Shown: positions 25,686 to 36,830, counted from the stretch's first letter. The stretch: 64,000 nt of DNA from Paenibacillus crassostreae (GCF_001857945.1 NZ_CP017770.1:2046001-2110000), one strand, 5' to 3'. Notes: generated by a model from the letters alone, not told the origin. A program made the numbers and translations.

Positions 25686-26612
25686 ATGGAACTAGATATC
25701 TCAGAGAGTTCACTACCTGTCTACGAAGCCTTGGCAAGTCAGGTTAGATTAAATATGATTCAATTGTTAGCCAAACAACCTATGAATATTCGAGAATTAG
25801 CAGAAGCACTTGGACTTAGTAGTGCTATTATGACGATGCATGTAAAAAAACTAGAGAAAGCTAAATTAATCTCCACACGAATGGTCCCCGGTAAAGGTGG
25901 TGTGCAAAAGATCTGCTCTATCGCTGCAGACAAAATAGAAATAACAATGCCTGTTGCACAAGACCAGGTACGTGAATTTCACCAGACGGAAGTACCTGTG
26001 GGACATTATACAGATTTCGATATTGTACCTACTTGCGGTCTAGCTACTATAGACCATATCATAGGCGAATTCGATGAACCTCGTTATTTCTGGGATGCTG
26101 AACGCGTCCACGCTAGAATATTGTGGTTCGGACAAGGCTTCATCGAATACAAAGTCCCTAACTTCCTGCTCTCTAGTCAAAGACCAGAAGAACTGGAAAT
26201 TTCAATGGAGATATCTTCGGAGGCACCTTTTACTAATGATAATTGGCCCTCAGACCTCTCCTTTTATCTAAATGATATCCATCTTGGAACTTGGACAAGC
26301 CCTGGTGATTTCGGCGATAAGCCTGGTAAATATACACCCTCTTGGTGGCCAAGCGTTGTAAACCAATATGGTCTCCTAAAGAGACTTCGAATTACACAGG
26401 AAGGAACCTTCATGGATGGTCACCACATTTCTAACGTGAATCTGGATCAACTATCAATCGAACATAAACAATGGACCTTCCGTATTGCAGTTCTAAATGA
26501 TGCTCAACATATTGGTGGCGCCACACTATTCGGTACAGGATTTGGCAACTACAATCAAGATATACTATTCAAGCTCTTTTACACACAAGAAACGCAACAG
26601 GCTAAGTCATAG
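25686..26612 (+). CDS. ArsR-type HTH transcriptional regulator with large C-terminal domain
   Basis: A 308-aa protein. Residues ~10-80 form a winged helix (ALASQVRLNMIQLLAKQPMN, then IRELAEALGLSSAIMTMHVKK) of the ArsR/HTH_5 type. The remaining ~220 residues are beta-rich and tryptophan-rich and look like a ligand-binding domain; no known enzyme motif is seen. I chose ATG at 25686 because the GGGGG site is 12 nt away; TTG at 25677 is too close. It converges on the arabinofuranosidase gene, so a sugar-linked role is possible but unproven. Confidence 0.75.
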   Translation: MELDISESSLPVYEALASQVRLNMIQLLAKQPMNIRELAEALGLSSAIMTMHVKKLEKAKLISTRMVPGKGGVQKICSIAADKIEITMPVAQDQVREFHQTEVPVGHYTDFDIVPTCGLATIDHIIGEFDEPRYFWDAERVHARILWFGQGFIEYKVPNFLLSSQRPEELEISMEISSEAPFTNDNWPSDLSFYLNDIHLGTWTSPGDFGDKPGKYTPSWWPSVVNQYGLLKRLRITQEGTFMDGHHISNVNLDQLSIEHKQWTFRIAVLNDAQHIGGATLFGTGFGNYNQDILFKLFYTQETQQAKS

Positions 26613-26648
26613 AATATTCCCCTATAACATATCCATTTACGTTTGGAC

Positions 26649-26691
26649 AAAGAAGCAGGCTATTCCTTTATTAGGAACAGCCTGCTTCTTT
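26649..26691. terminator. Bidirectional terminator
   Basis: AAAGAAGCAGGCT and AGCCTGCTTCTTT arms with inner ATTCC/GGAAC pairing. It separates two converging genes. Confidence 0.9.
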
Positions 26692-26738
26692 GTCTACATT
26701 ATCTATTCTTTTATATAATAAGTGAATTAGGAATTTAA

Positions 26739-28268
<1,530 letters not shown>

Positions 28269-28357
28269 TCATTCAAATATTAATATATTTACTATTTAAT
28301 TCGTATTTGTATTATGCTATTAATATACCGTCACGTCATTCTATTTGTCAACGAACA

Positions 28358-28373
28358 ATAAAGCGCTTCCAAA
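28358..28373 (-). promoter_or_regulatory. cre-like CcpA site upstream of abfA
   Basis: The minus strand reads TTTGGAAGCGCTTTATTG, close to the catabolite-response consensus TGnAAnCGnTnnCA-type palindrome with a perfect AAGCGCTT core. Confidence 0.6.
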
Positions 28374-28458
28374 TTTCTATTCCATATGTATTATTGTAGT
28401 TACAAAAATAGCCCCACTTATCTGTGCAGGGCATGACTAAGTTCGATTTTCAAATCCA

Positions 28459-28881
28459 TCATTTGGTTTCCGCTTGAATATCCCTTGTCACATCCAATAA
28501 CGTAATATTATCGTAATGACGTTCTAATGCCAATTCTCCACCACCATATATTCGGTCCATAATATCTTGAATACGGTCGGAGACTACACAAGGAGATTCT
28601 CCTCCTCCAGAACACCAACTCGGTTGTAGTGAACCACGAGCTAGCAGACGATACAGATCACCCAGAGTTACCTCAGAGCTGTTAATGTTTAACATATATC
28701 CGCCGCCAACGCCTTCCTTCGTTATCACATATCCTTGCTTGCGAAGTAAACCGAGCACTTTACGTACACGCGCTGGATGAGTACATACACTCTTAGCAAT
28801 TTCATCACTATTAGCCATGTGGTCTTTCTTTAAGCTAAGAAGGGTTAAACAATGGACGGCAATATTAAATTCACTATTCAT
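28459..28881 (-). CDS. Rrf2-family transcriptional regulator
   Basis: A 140-aa regulator with the Rrf2 winged helix (MNSEFNIAVHCLTLLSLKK, ARVRKVLGLLRKQGYV, EGVGGGYMLN). The Rrf2 cysteine region is WCSGGGESPC, with two cysteines seven residues apart, fewer than the three of the Fe-S members (NsrR, IscR). The ATG at 28881 has a GAGGGAG site 7 nt upstream. Target unknown; the AT-rich upstream stretch with repeated AACAG/TTAAC blocks may be an autoregulatory site. Confidence 0.85.
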   Translation of the reverse strand: MNSEFNIAVHCLTLLSLKKDHMANSDEIAKSVCTHPARVRKVLGLLRKQGYVITKEGVGGGYMLNINSSEVTLGDLYRLLARGSLQPSWCSGGGESPCVVSDRIQDIMDRIYGGGELALERHYDNITLLDVTRDIQAETK

Positions 28882-29150
28882 TTCATCGCTCCCTCTCATC
28901 TGTAAATATATGCATAACAGTTATATTTGTCAAGTTAACAGATGATTTATACTGTCCATAATATATGGGAATATGAGCTTTACTACTCACGACAAACTCT
29001 AACATATTATAAAGTTCCATAAAAAGTGAGCCCTTTCCAAAGAAAGGGCCCCAAATAGACTAGACATATGAAAGGGTTTACAATTTCCATTATAGTACGA
29101 AAAATTCAATTTGAAAACGTTTTTTTATTTAATCAAAAAAACACTTCAAA
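28882..29150. other. Intergenic region between Rrf2 and ccdC genes
   Basis: Non-coding and AT-rich. It contains a GCCCTTTC/GAAAGGGC hairpin at 29030-29049 with T-run on the minus strand and a CcpA-like TGAAAACGTTTTT palindrome at 29112. No gene is visible. Confidence 0.5.
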
Positions 29151-29178
29151 TTGAAAGTAGACATTCGTGTGCTATAAT
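29151..29178 (+). promoter_or_regulatory. Sigma-A-like promoter of ccdC
   Basis: TTGAAA and TATAAT with a 16-bp spacer, 40 nt before the start codon. Confidence 0.7.
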
Positions 29179-29218
29179 ATACATACTTATATTTGAAATA
29201 TGGAGAGGGGTGCTTAAC

Positions 29219-29707
29219 ATGTTACAAATCAGTCCCTCATTACTTCAACTTGGAACTACTATTGGAACTGTTGTTATAGCGTTACTTGCTATTTTCATCC
29301 GATTCAAAGCTAGTAGTTCACCTGTGACAATTAAAAAAATTATCATTCCTCCTTTTGGAATGTCTACAGGCTTTCTTATGTTCGTTGCCCCTTTTACGCA
29401 TATCCCTCTATGGTGGGCTGCCATTGCGCTAGTTGTCGGTTGGTTTCTATTCTCCTATCCACTGATTCGTAGCACTCATTTCAAGATTATAGATGGTCAA
29501 ATCTATGCTGATCGTACTCGGAGTTTTGTCTTTATCTTGCTCGGGATGCTTGTAGTCCGTATGCTACTACACCAAGTTATTGAACAATATATCTCCATTC
29601 CACAGACCGGAGCGATATTCTTCATATTAGCTTTTGGGATGATTGTACGTTGGCGAATATTTATGTTCAAAGAATATAAAGCAATGACCCAAGCCAATCT
29701 CCTTTAG
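29219..29707 (+). CDS. CcdC-family membrane protein
   Basis: A 162-aa protein with about five transmembrane segments, matching the CcdC/DUF1453 family (IIIPPFGMSTGFLMFV near residue 45 is typical). CcdC occurs in the ccdA region of Bacillus but is not essential for cytochrome c maturation; its role is unclear. The frame extends upstream to 29111, but the ATG at 29219 follows GGAGAGGGG and the promoter TATAAT, which excludes the longer form. Confidence 0.78.
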   Translation: MLQISPSLLQLGTTIGTVVIALLAIFIRFKASSSPVTIKKIIIPPFGMSTGFLMFVAPFTHIPLWWAAIALVVGWFLFSYPLIRSTHFKIIDGQIYADRTRSFVFILLGMLVVRMLLHQVIEQYISIPQTGAIFFILAFGMIVRWRIFMFKEYKAMTQANLL

Positions 29708-29731
29708 CAATTAAATAGACCCAATTAATTA

Positions 29732-29764
29732 GAAACCATCCATTATTATTTATGGACGGTTTTT
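29732..29764 (+). terminator. Terminator after ccdC
   Basis: ACCATCCAT and ATGGACGGT (one mismatch) followed by five T. Confidence 0.7.
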
Positions 29765-30000
29765 GATGTTATTTACTGACGTAAATCCGCAAACTCTCAC
29801 TTTCACATCTTTGGCATAGGGAGGGAAATTTTGTAATTACAATTCCACCATAATAATGTAATATATATGTAATAAAACATATCACACGATTACAATAGCC
29901 AATCAAGAACAAATAAATTCAATAATCACGTTATTTTATATCACATAAAGATCATATTTATATACTATATACTAGATAACTAGGTAAGGAGAAATGGATC

Positions 30001-30954
30001 ATGAAGGTGAAATCACGAAAAGTAGCTATTATCGGATCGGGCATGGTAGGTTCAAGCTGTGCCTATTCAATGATTAACCAATCCATATCTGATGAGATTA
30101 TGATGGTTGACCGTACGTATGATCGTGCATTAGCACAAGCCCTTGACCTCTCACATTGCATGGATTTCACACATACACGAACTAAAGTCTATGCAGGAAC
30201 TTATGCAGACTGCGGCCCTATGGACGTTATTATCATCACGGCAGGAGCTAATCCTAAGCCAGGACAGTCACGTTTAGATGTACTAGAAGATGCACAAATC
30301 ATTACAAAGGAGATTGTCACACCAATACTAGAGAGTGGATTCGATGGTGTCTTTGTCATTGCAGCTAATCCTGTAGACATCGTTACTTATATGGTATGGA
30401 AAACTTCAGGTTTCCCTCGTCATAAGGTTATTGGTACAGGGACTTCTATTGATTCTTCACGTCTTAAGACTTTATTATCCGAGGTATTCTCTATTGATCC
30501 GCGTAGTGTTAATGGTTACGCCATGGGCGAACATGGTGAATCACAATTCGTGGCTTGGTCACATGTTACGATAGGTGGAAAACCAATCCTTCATATCCTG
30601 TCGCAACATCGCGAAAGATTTCAACAATTAGATCTTGCCGATATCGCACGCAAAACTAAAGATGCAGGTTGGGAAATTTTCACTCGCAAAGGTTCAACTC
30701 ATTTCGGTATTGGCAGTGCAATTGCTTATATTACTCGCTCCATCTTAAACGATGACCACAAAATCATTGCCGTATCAGCTGTTCTGGACGGAGAGTATGG
30801 CCAATCCGATATCTGCATTGGCGTCCCTGCCATTATTGGTAGTGAAGGCATTCAAGAATTAATTGAATTAAATTTAAATGATGAGGAGATGCGTCTATTT
30901 AATGCCTCATGTAATATTATCCGCAGCAATATTGAAGGTCTAGCAGAAGTTTAA
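30001..30954 (+). CDS. ldh: L-lactate dehydrogenase family protein
   Basis: A 317-aa NAD-dependent dehydrogenase. It has the nucleotide loop GSGMVG (12-17), the NAD-discriminating Asp37, the catalytic His178 in GEHGESQF and the substrate arginine in SRLD. It interconverts pyruvate and lactate at the end of fermentation. The substrate-specificity loop reads [10 protein letters not shown], so the position equivalent to Gln102 of standard LDH is Pro85. That residue separates LDH from MDH, so the true 2-oxoacid preference is not certain. An AAGGAG site lies 9 nt before the ATG. Confidence 0.85.
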   Translation: MKVKSRKVAIIGSGMVGSSCAYSMINQSISDEIMMVDRTYDRALAQALDLSHCMDFTHTRTKVYAGTYADCGPMDVIIITAGANPKPGQSRLDVLEDAQIITKEIVTPILESGFDGVFVIAANPVDIVTYMVWKTSGFPRHKVIGTGTSIDSSRLKTLLSEVFSIDPRSVNGYAMGEHGESQFVAWSHVTIGGKPILHILSQHRERFQQLDLADIARKTKDAGWEIFTRKGSTHFGIGSAIAYITRSILNDDHKIIAVSAVLDGEYGQSDICIGVPAIIGSEGIQELIELNLNDEEMRLFNASCNIIRSNIEGLAEV

Positions 30955-31109
30955 TGTGCAAGTTGATAACCACTCATTGATCCCGTAGAAATTAACATTT
31001 ATGATGCTCGTCTCCTTGTATAATCAATGAAATATATGGTATATTCGAAATAGATATTATATTGATCTCAAAATAATAATACAATTAAAAGGCAATGTTA
31101 CCCATACCC

Positions 31110-31156
31110 AAAGGTACAACCTCGACTGATTTATAGTCTGATGTTGTACCTTTTTT
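31110..31156 (+). terminator. Terminator between ldh and the neopullulanase gene
   Basis: AAAGGTACAAC pairs with GTTGTACCTTT, followed by a T-run. It ends only 26 nt before the next start codon. AT-rich promoter-like sequence lies before it (31020-31060), so it could be a leader attenuator for the next gene as well as the ldh terminator. Confidence 0.75.
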
Positions 31157-31181
31157 ATGGCGCCCACAGGAGGAGATTACT

Positions 31182-32927
31182 ATGTTATTAGAAGCTATAT
31201 ATCATCGACCGAAACAAAACTGGTGTTATGCTTACGATGAACGCACCATACACATTAGAATTCGCACAAAGCGAGACGACATTGATTCGATTCAGGCCAT
31301 GACTGGTGATAAATATGCTTGGGAACAAACATTGACATATATCCCAATGACGATTATGTCATCTGATGAATTGTTCGATTATTGGGAATGCGAAGTCATC
31401 CCCCCACATCGCCGCTTAAAGTATGGTTTTATTTTGCAAAAGGGAAAAGAAAAGTTATGGATGACAGAGTATACATTTTTAAATGAGCCTCCTGAAAATC
31501 CAGATCGTCTTTTTGACTTCCCATATATCAATCAAGTTGATGTATTTACAACACCTGAATGGGTCAAGGATGCCGTGTTCTATCAAATATTCCCGGAGAG
31601 ATTTGCTAATGGGGATGCTAGTCTCGACCCTAAAGGAACACTTCCATGGGGTGGAAAACCTGAAAGAGAGAACTTCTTCGGGGGCGATTTACAGGGTGTA
31701 ATCGATCATATCGACCACCTAAGCAATTTAGGAATTAACGCCATTTATTTCACACCATTGTTCACGGCGACAACAAACCACAAATACGATACAGAGGATT
31801 ACTTACAGATTGATCCTCAATTCGGGGACGCTGAATTATTGAAGAAATTAGTGTCAATCTGCCATGAACGTGGAATACGCGTACTCTTGGATGCCGTATT
31901 CAATCATTCTGGTAGAACTTTTGCCCCATTCGTGGATGTACAGAAGAACGGAGAACAATCTCGCTACAAAGATTGGTTCCATGTGAACAAGTTCCCGATC
32001 ACAGTCGAGAATGGGATTCCAACTTACGAAACCTTCGCCTTCGAACCCTTGATGCCTAAGCTTAATACTGAGAATCCTGAGGTCAAAGCTTATCTTCTCA
32101 AGGTAGCAGAATATTGGATCAAAGATATTGGAATCGATGGTTGGAGATTAGACGTAGCCAATGAAGTAGATCATCAATTCTGGAGAGAGTTCCGCCAAGT
32201 TGTGAAGAAAACCAAACCTGATGCTTATATCCTGGGTGAAATATGGCATGAATCGTCAAATTGGTTACAAGGTGATCAATTTGATGCTGTCATGAATTAC
32301 CCATTCACCAATGCCACGCTAGACTTTTTCGTAGAAGGTTCTACCGATGCAGAAGGATTCTCACATGCTATCGGTAAACAACTTGCTCGCTATCCGCAAC
32401 AAGCGAATGAAGTGACATTTAACTTACTCGACAGTCATGATACGGCACGCTTAATTACATTGTGTAAAGATGATCAACGCAAAATGAAGCTAGCTACAAC
32501 ATTCATGCTTACCTTTAGTGGAACACCATGTATTTACTACGGTGATGAAGTAGGTATAACCGGTGGGCAAGATCCCGATTGCCGGAAATGTATGGAATGG
32601 GATCCTAAGAAACAGGATCAAGAACTTTTCAAATTCTATCAAGAATTGATTAAGCTTCGCCTAGACCATCGTGCACTTCGTACTGGTAAATTCACTTTCC
32701 TTGCATCTGAAGCAGGTCAAACAACGCTAGCCTATGCTCGTGAAGATGATCAAGAGAAGTTTGTTATTCTGATGAATAACGATAGTAAAGCCCAATCAAT
32801 TAAAATCGATATCGAGGATACTCAGTTCATGGATGTACACTCAAGCAAGACCTATGCCTTTAAGAATGGGTCTTTGAACGTCAAATTACTTCCTTATGAG
32901 TCTATCATCTTAAAAGCTATTCGTTAA
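31182..32927 (+). CDS. Neopullulanase/cyclomaltodextrinase, GH13_20
   Basis: A 581-aa intracellular alpha-amylase-family enzyme. Residues ~1-120 look like the CBM34 domain, then the barrel starts at VKDAVFYQIFPERFANGD. Catalytic motifs are DGWRLDVANEVD (nucleophile Asp), GEIWHE (acid Glu) and LLDSHDTARL. These enzymes open cyclodextrins and cut maltodextrins or pullulan to maltose or panose. It complements the MalEFG importer encoded convergently. No signal peptide is present. Ribosome site AGGAGGAG precedes the ATG. Confidence 0.92.
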   Translation: MLLEAIYHRPKQNWCYAYDERTIHIRIRTKRDDIDSIQAMTGDKYAWEQTLTYIPMTIMSSDELFDYWECEVIPPHRRLKYGFILQKGKEKLWMTEYTFLNEPPENPDRLFDFPYINQVDVFTTPEWVKDAVFYQIFPERFANGDASLDPKGTLPWGGKPERENFFGGDLQGVIDHIDHLSNLGINAIYFTPLFTATTNHKYDTEDYLQIDPQFGDAELLKKLVSICHERGIRVLLDAVFNHSGRTFAPFVDVQKNGEQSRYKDWFHVNKFPITVENGIPTYETFAFEPLMPKLNTENPEVKAYLLKVAEYWIKDIGIDGWRLDVANEVDHQFWREFRQVVKKTKPDAYILGEIWHESSNWLQGDQFDAVMNYPFTNATLDFFVEGSTDAEGFSHAIGKQLARYPQQANEVTFNLLDSHDTARLITLCKDDQRKMKLATTFMLTFSGTPCIYYGDEVGITGGQDPDCRKCMEWDPKKQDQELFKFYQELIKLRLDHRALRTGKFTFLASEAGQTTLAYAREDDQEKFVILMNNDSKAQSIKIDIEDTQFMDVHSSKTYAFKNGSLNVKLLPYESIILKAIR

Positions 32928-32955
32928 TCCGTTACCAAGATTAGCAAATAACAAA

Positions 32956-33010
32956 TAAGAAGAGGGCATTCTAACAGCTATTCATCAAGCTGTAGAATGC
33001 CCTCTTCTTA
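32956..33010. terminator. Bidirectional terminator between neopullulanase and malG
   Basis: TAAGAAGAGGGCATTCTA pairs with TAGAATGCCCTCTTCTTA, with an inner ACAGCT/AGCTGT stem. Both converging transcripts can use it. Confidence 0.92.
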
Positions 33011-33056
33011 TATTTATATCATGTTCATTCTAAGTGCGATTTCAAAATAACATTCT

Positions 33057-33902
33057 TTATCCTTTACTCGCTCCAGATGTTAATCCATCTACGAGAAAAC
33101 GTTGAAGGAACATAAATAGAAGAGTGATAGGAACAGCAATGAGAACAGCTCCTGCTGCGAATAACGTGAAATTTGAATTCGTATTCGTATTCACCATTTC
33201 ATAAAGTCCGACAGCCACTGTCCATTTCTCCTTCGATCTCAGTACCATCTTCGCAAAGATGAAGTCAACCCACGGACCCACGAACTGTGTCAATGCCATA
33301 TACGTGAACATTGGTCGAGAAAGAGGAATGATGATTCTTGTGAATATTTTGAAGTTACTCGCTCCATCAATCCTAGCTGCCTCGTCTAATGATCGTGGGA
33401 TGGTATCTAAGAAGCCTTTAGCAACAAAGGTTCCCATTAAAGGAGCCCCTGCTGCGTAAACAATAATCAAGGCAAGATGAGTATCGAGTAAATTGAACTC
33501 TTTTAGGAGTAAAAAAATTGCAATCATACTCATAAATCCAGGGAACATCCCCAAAATTAATACAGCTGATAATGCTGTCTGACGTCCACGAAAACGGAAG
33601 CGTGATACGGCGTAGCTTGTTAATAGTGTGAGAAAAACACCAATAAGCATGGATGCGATGGAAATTTTCAGCGTATTCATATACCAGTCGCCAAACATAT
33701 AACTTTTTGATGTGAATAATTCACGATAATGATCGAATGTAAACTGTGTTGGAATAAGCGTCTTACTATACAGAGACTTCCCCGGTCGAACAGATCCGAA
33801 GATGACCCACAATACAGGATATACGGCACAAATAGACAAGATAATAAGAGTAATATAACTGATTGACAATCGGAATAATTTCTTTATTTTATGTCCACTC
33901 AT
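33057..33902 (-). CDS. malG: Maltodextrin ABC transporter permease MalG
   Basis: A 281-aa permease with six hydrophobic segments and the EAARIDGASNFKIFTRIIIP coupling motif of the MalG/MalF type. It is half of the membrane channel for maltodextrin import. Its ATG overlaps the malF stop by 4 nt (ATGA). The ATPase gene is absent, as usual in Firmicutes where MsmX is shared by several sugar importers. Confidence 0.92.
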   Translation of the reverse strand: MSGHKIKKLFRLSISYITLIILSICAVYPVLWVIFGSVRPGKSLYSKTLIPTQFTFDHYRELFTSKSYMFGDWYMNTLKISIASMLIGVFLTLLTSYAVSRFRFRGRQTALSAVLILGMFPGFMSMIAIFLLLKEFNLLDTHLALIIVYAAGAPLMGTFVAKGFLDTIPRSLDEAARIDGASNFKIFTRIIIPLSRPMFTYMALTQFVGPWVDFIFAKMVLRSKEKWTVAVGLYEMVNTNTNSNFTLFAAGAVLIAVPITLLFMFLQRFLVDGLTSGASKG

Positions 33903-35212
33903 TGGATCATATCCTCCTCTTTGAATGACTTCGTTCGACGGTAGTTATAGATCGAGAACGAGGCGATAATTAGGAAAATAATGATCCCGACAGCAGAGGC
34001 CATATTGTATTTATTCTGATCTAATGTTAATTTATACAACCAGGTAACCAGTAGATCAGTCGCTCCTGCATACTGATAATCCCCAACAACAGGATTTCCG
34101 CTCGTTAGTAGGAAAATGGCGTTAAAGTTATTGATATTTCCCGCAAACTGCATGATTAGAATTGGTGCAGTTGAGAAAAGTACCATCGGCAGAGTTACAA
34201 TACGGAATTTTTGATAATTACTTGCACCATCTACCTCAGCTGCTTCATACATATCCCGTGGAATCGTTGTCAATACACCCATTATTAATATCATAGAGAC
34301 TGGGATGCCGACCCACATGTTAACAATAATTACCGTAACTTTCGCCCAGAATGGATCCGTCAACCATGGAAGTCCTCCTAACCCAAAGTACCCGAAGTAC
34401 TTAGTTATATACTGATTGATAGGTCCGAATTGTCCGTTAAACATATTTCTCATCACAAGCAGCGAAATAAGTTGCGGAATCGCATAAGGAATAATTAAAA
34501 TCGTTCTCCAGAAACCCTTAAATCTGATGCCTTTCTGGTTAATAAGCAACGCAACAAGTAAACCACCGAAATAAGTAGTAACCGTAGATAAGACTGCCCA
34601 GATAATAGTCCAAGTCAAAACTCCGTAGAACGTATGACTCCAAGTCTTAAGTGATATCAAATCCTTAAATGTGTTGAACCCAACCCAATCGACCAACTTA
34701 AACGGTGGAATATGGTTTGGAGACGAGTAGTTCGTGAATGCCAGCATGACCATAAAGATGATAGGCATGATTGTAAAAAAGAGAATACCTACGGCTGGCA
34801 ATGTCAATAATGCTTGCGCAAATTTATAATCCAGCACATACCGAATAGACTGGAGAAAACGATTCGCTTGGACTCCCTGCTCTCTTTTTTCAGCAATTTT
34901 ACGTGCATCTCTAACATTTATAATATATATGATGATAAAAATAATTAAAAATAAGATCGTAATCAAACTTTTAATTAAAAGGATAATCGAATGATCAGCA
35001 TCTACGAAAACACCATTAACTTTCGTTCTAGGCGTTTCCCCTAGTGTGACAATGCCCCATAATGCTCTGCCGAGATTACTACTGAAATAAATGATCGCAT
35101 AAGCTTCTATTAACAGATATATAAGGCCTTTTATAAACTGACGGTTATATATTTGTCCAAAACCCATGAATATAAGCGACATTATTGTGGCTTTGTTACG
35201 ATATCGGTCCAC
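33899..35212 (-). CDS. malF: Maltodextrin ABC transporter permease MalF
   Basis: A 437-aa permease with an N-terminal extension of three hydrophobic segments, as is usual for Gram-positive MalF/MdxF. The coupling motif is EAAEVDGASNYQKFRIVTLP. I chose GTG at 35212 (MDRYRNKATIM) because GAGAGGAG lies 7 nt upstream; the longer frame to 35257 has no ribosome site and runs into the intercistronic hairpin. Confidence 0.9.
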   Translation of the reverse strand: MDRYRNKATIMSLIFMGFGQIYNRQFIKGLIYLLIEAYAIIYFSSNLGRALWGIVTLGETPRTKVNGVFVDADHSIILLIKSLITILFLIIFIIIYIINVRDARKIAEKREQGVQANRFLQSIRYVLDYKFAQALLTLPAVGILFFTIMPIIFMVMLAFTNYSSPNHIPPFKLVDWVGFNTFKDLISLKTWSHTFYGVLTWTIIWAVLSTVTTYFGGLLVALLINQKGIRFKGFWRTILIIPYAIPQLISLLVMRNMFNGQFGPINQYITKYFGYFGLGGLPWLTDPFWAKVTVIIVNMWVGIPVSMILIMGVLTTIPRDMYEAAEVDGASNYQKFRIVTLPMVLFSTAPILIMQFAGNINNFNAIFLLTSGNPVVGDYQYAGATDLLVTWLYKLTLDQNKYNMASAVGIIIFLIIASFSIYNYRRTKSFKEEDMIQ

Positions 35213-35247
35213 AAGCTTTCTCCTCTCTCTAGAAAATCGAGGAATGA

Positions 35248-35268
35248 CCCGCCGCAATAAGCGGCGGG
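35248..35268 (-). other. Intercistronic stem-loop between malE and malF
   Basis: CCCGCCGC and GCGGCGGG form a perfect 8-bp GC stem with a 5-nt loop and no T-run. It resembles the hairpins that stabilise upstream mRNA and lower downstream expression in mal operons, keeping the binding protein in excess over the permease. Confidence 0.75.
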
Positions 35269-35304
35269 CATTTTCAATGTTATATCCCTCGAACTCATCA
35301 TGAA

Positions 35305-36630
35305 TTACTCTGTCGCACCGTCATTCAAATCTTTAATTTGTTGTGCTGCTTTATCCATAGCTTCTTTCGGTTCTTTCCCGTTATCCCAAATTTCCGGTAA
35401 AGCTGCATTGACTGGACTCCATACATTTCCCATTTCAGCAATCGTAGGCATTGGCTGTGAGTTGATAACTTGTTGAGCGAACCCTGCAACAAATGGATCA
35501 TTATTAATTTGATCAGATGCTAATGCTTCATTATTCGTCGGTATTGAACCAACTTTTTCATTCAGCAGAAGTTGTGCATCCTTGCTTGAAGCGAATTGCG
35601 CGAACAATTGTGCTGCATTTGGGTATTGTGTGAATGAGTTAATGTACCATGCTTTGATTCCAGAGAGTGAAATAGCTGGTTTACCATCAATCGTTGGAAT
35701 AGGTGCAATTCCAAGCTTATCTCCAAGTGCCTCTTTATAACCTGCAAGCTCCCAAGGACCCGTTATATCCATCGCTATATCACCGACATTGAATAAACTA
35801 CGTTTAATATCTGGTGTAATATCGCCACTCTTAACAGGTAGCACTTCTTTTAACTTGACATAGGTTTGTAATCCTAACAGAGCACCTTCTGAATTAATTC
35901 CAATATCATCTTTGTTCGTACCATTGTCACCGAAGATATATCCGCCACCGCTAGCTATAAACGGATAGTTGAAATACATATTACCCGTTTCCCACATAAT
36001 TCCATATCTATTCTTTGATTTGTCTGTGAATGTTTTGCTAAATTCAATCACATCATCGAATGATTGGGGAACTTCCGTTACAAGCTCTTTATTATAAAAG
36101 AGTGCATACGTCTCAGCCGCTCTAGGATAGCCATACAACTCACCATTAAAAGTTACCCCTTGAATGGATGCTGGTGTATTATTAGCTATTGTTTCTTCTG
36201 CAAGGACTTCATTTGTAAGGAGTAGACCCGCCTCTGCTGCTCTTCCTAAGTTATCATGTGGGAACATGACAATGTCTGCTCCTAATCCTGAGGGACCATC
36301 CTGAGTTAACTTCGTCACTTGGTCTGTTGCTGCTACTTCCTCAACCTTAACTGGAATACCATATTTTTCTTCAAATTGCTTCGCAATTTCATCCGTGAAC
36401 GCTCTTTCTTCTCTACTCTCCCATACAATCAACGTCGCGCCTTCTTCAGGTTGAAGTCCTTCTTCAACAACAGCCTCTTCTTGAGCTGGAGCTTCAGTTA
36501 CTGTGTTGTTAGCTGCAGGAGCGGGTGCTGGCTCAGCATTATTCGTTGTCGAATTACTCGTTCCACAAGCCGTAATGGAGAGTGTCAAGGTGAGTGTAGC
36601 TAATAACGTCAACATTTTTTTCATTTTCAT
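35305..36630 (-). CDS. malE: Maltodextrin-binding lipoprotein MalE
   Basis: A 441-aa solute-binding protein with a signal peptide and lipobox LTLSITAC. A Pro/Ala/Glu-rich linker follows to about residue 60, then the maltose-binding fold (LIVWESREERAF ... KYGIPVKVEEV ... DIVMFPHDNLGRAAEAGLL). It captures maltodextrin for MalFG. The ATG at 36630 has a GAGGGG site 10 nt upstream. LacI/CcpA-like palindromes lie 62, 140 and 189 nt before it. Confidence 0.93.
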   Translation of the reverse strand: MKMKKMLTLLATLTLTLSITACGTSNSTTNNAEPAPAPAANNTVTEAPAQEEAVVEEGLQPEEGATLIVWESREERAFTDEIAKQFEEKYGIPVKVEEVAATDQVTKLTQDGPSGLGADIVMFPHDNLGRAAEAGLLLTNEVLAEETIANNTPASIQGVTFNGELYGYPRAAETYALFYNKELVTEVPQSFDDVIEFSKTFTDKSKNRYGIMWETGNMYFNYPFIASGGGYIFGDNGTNKDDIGINSEGALLGLQTYVKLKEVLPVKSGDITPDIKRSLFNVGDIAMDITGPWELAGYKEALGDKLGIAPIPTIDGKPAISLSGIKAWYINSFTQYPNAAQLFAQFASSKDAQLLLNEKVGSIPTNNEALASDQINNDPFVAGFAQQVINSQPMPTIAEMGNVWSPVNAALPEIWDNGKEPKEAMDKAAQQIKDLNDGATE

Positions 36631-36691
36631 ACAAATCAAACCCCTCTCTAATGGTTATGCTGTTTACTTTTGTTGAAAGCAAACAAATTGA

Positions 36692-36703
36692 GCAAACGAT
36701 TGC
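36692..36703. promoter_or_regulatory. LacI-type operator upstream of malE
   Basis: GCAAACGATTGC, a near-perfect palindrome matching the same element at the amylase start and pgmB. Confidence 0.65.
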
Positions 36704-36769
36704 ATTAACATGTCAAATTAACCACTCACTTTGAAAGAAAGAAACTTATTATTCCGTCCATTCTCTAAA

Positions 36770-36782
36770 GTAAGCGCTTTAT
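36770..36782. promoter_or_regulatory. cre-like site upstream of malE
   Basis: GTAAGCGCTTTAT, with the AAGCGCTT core of CcpA sites, 140 nt before malE. Confidence 0.6.
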
Positions 36783-36818
36783 TTATGTCTACATCATACA
36801 CAATGGACTATCCTTTGT

Positions 36819-36830
36819 AAAAACGTTTGC
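36819..36830. promoter_or_regulatory. LacI/CcpA-type operator between malE and the amylase gene
   Basis: AAAAACGTTTGC, close to the palindrome GCAAACGTTTGC. Likely bound by the regulator encoded at 38915 or by CcpA. Confidence 0.6.
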
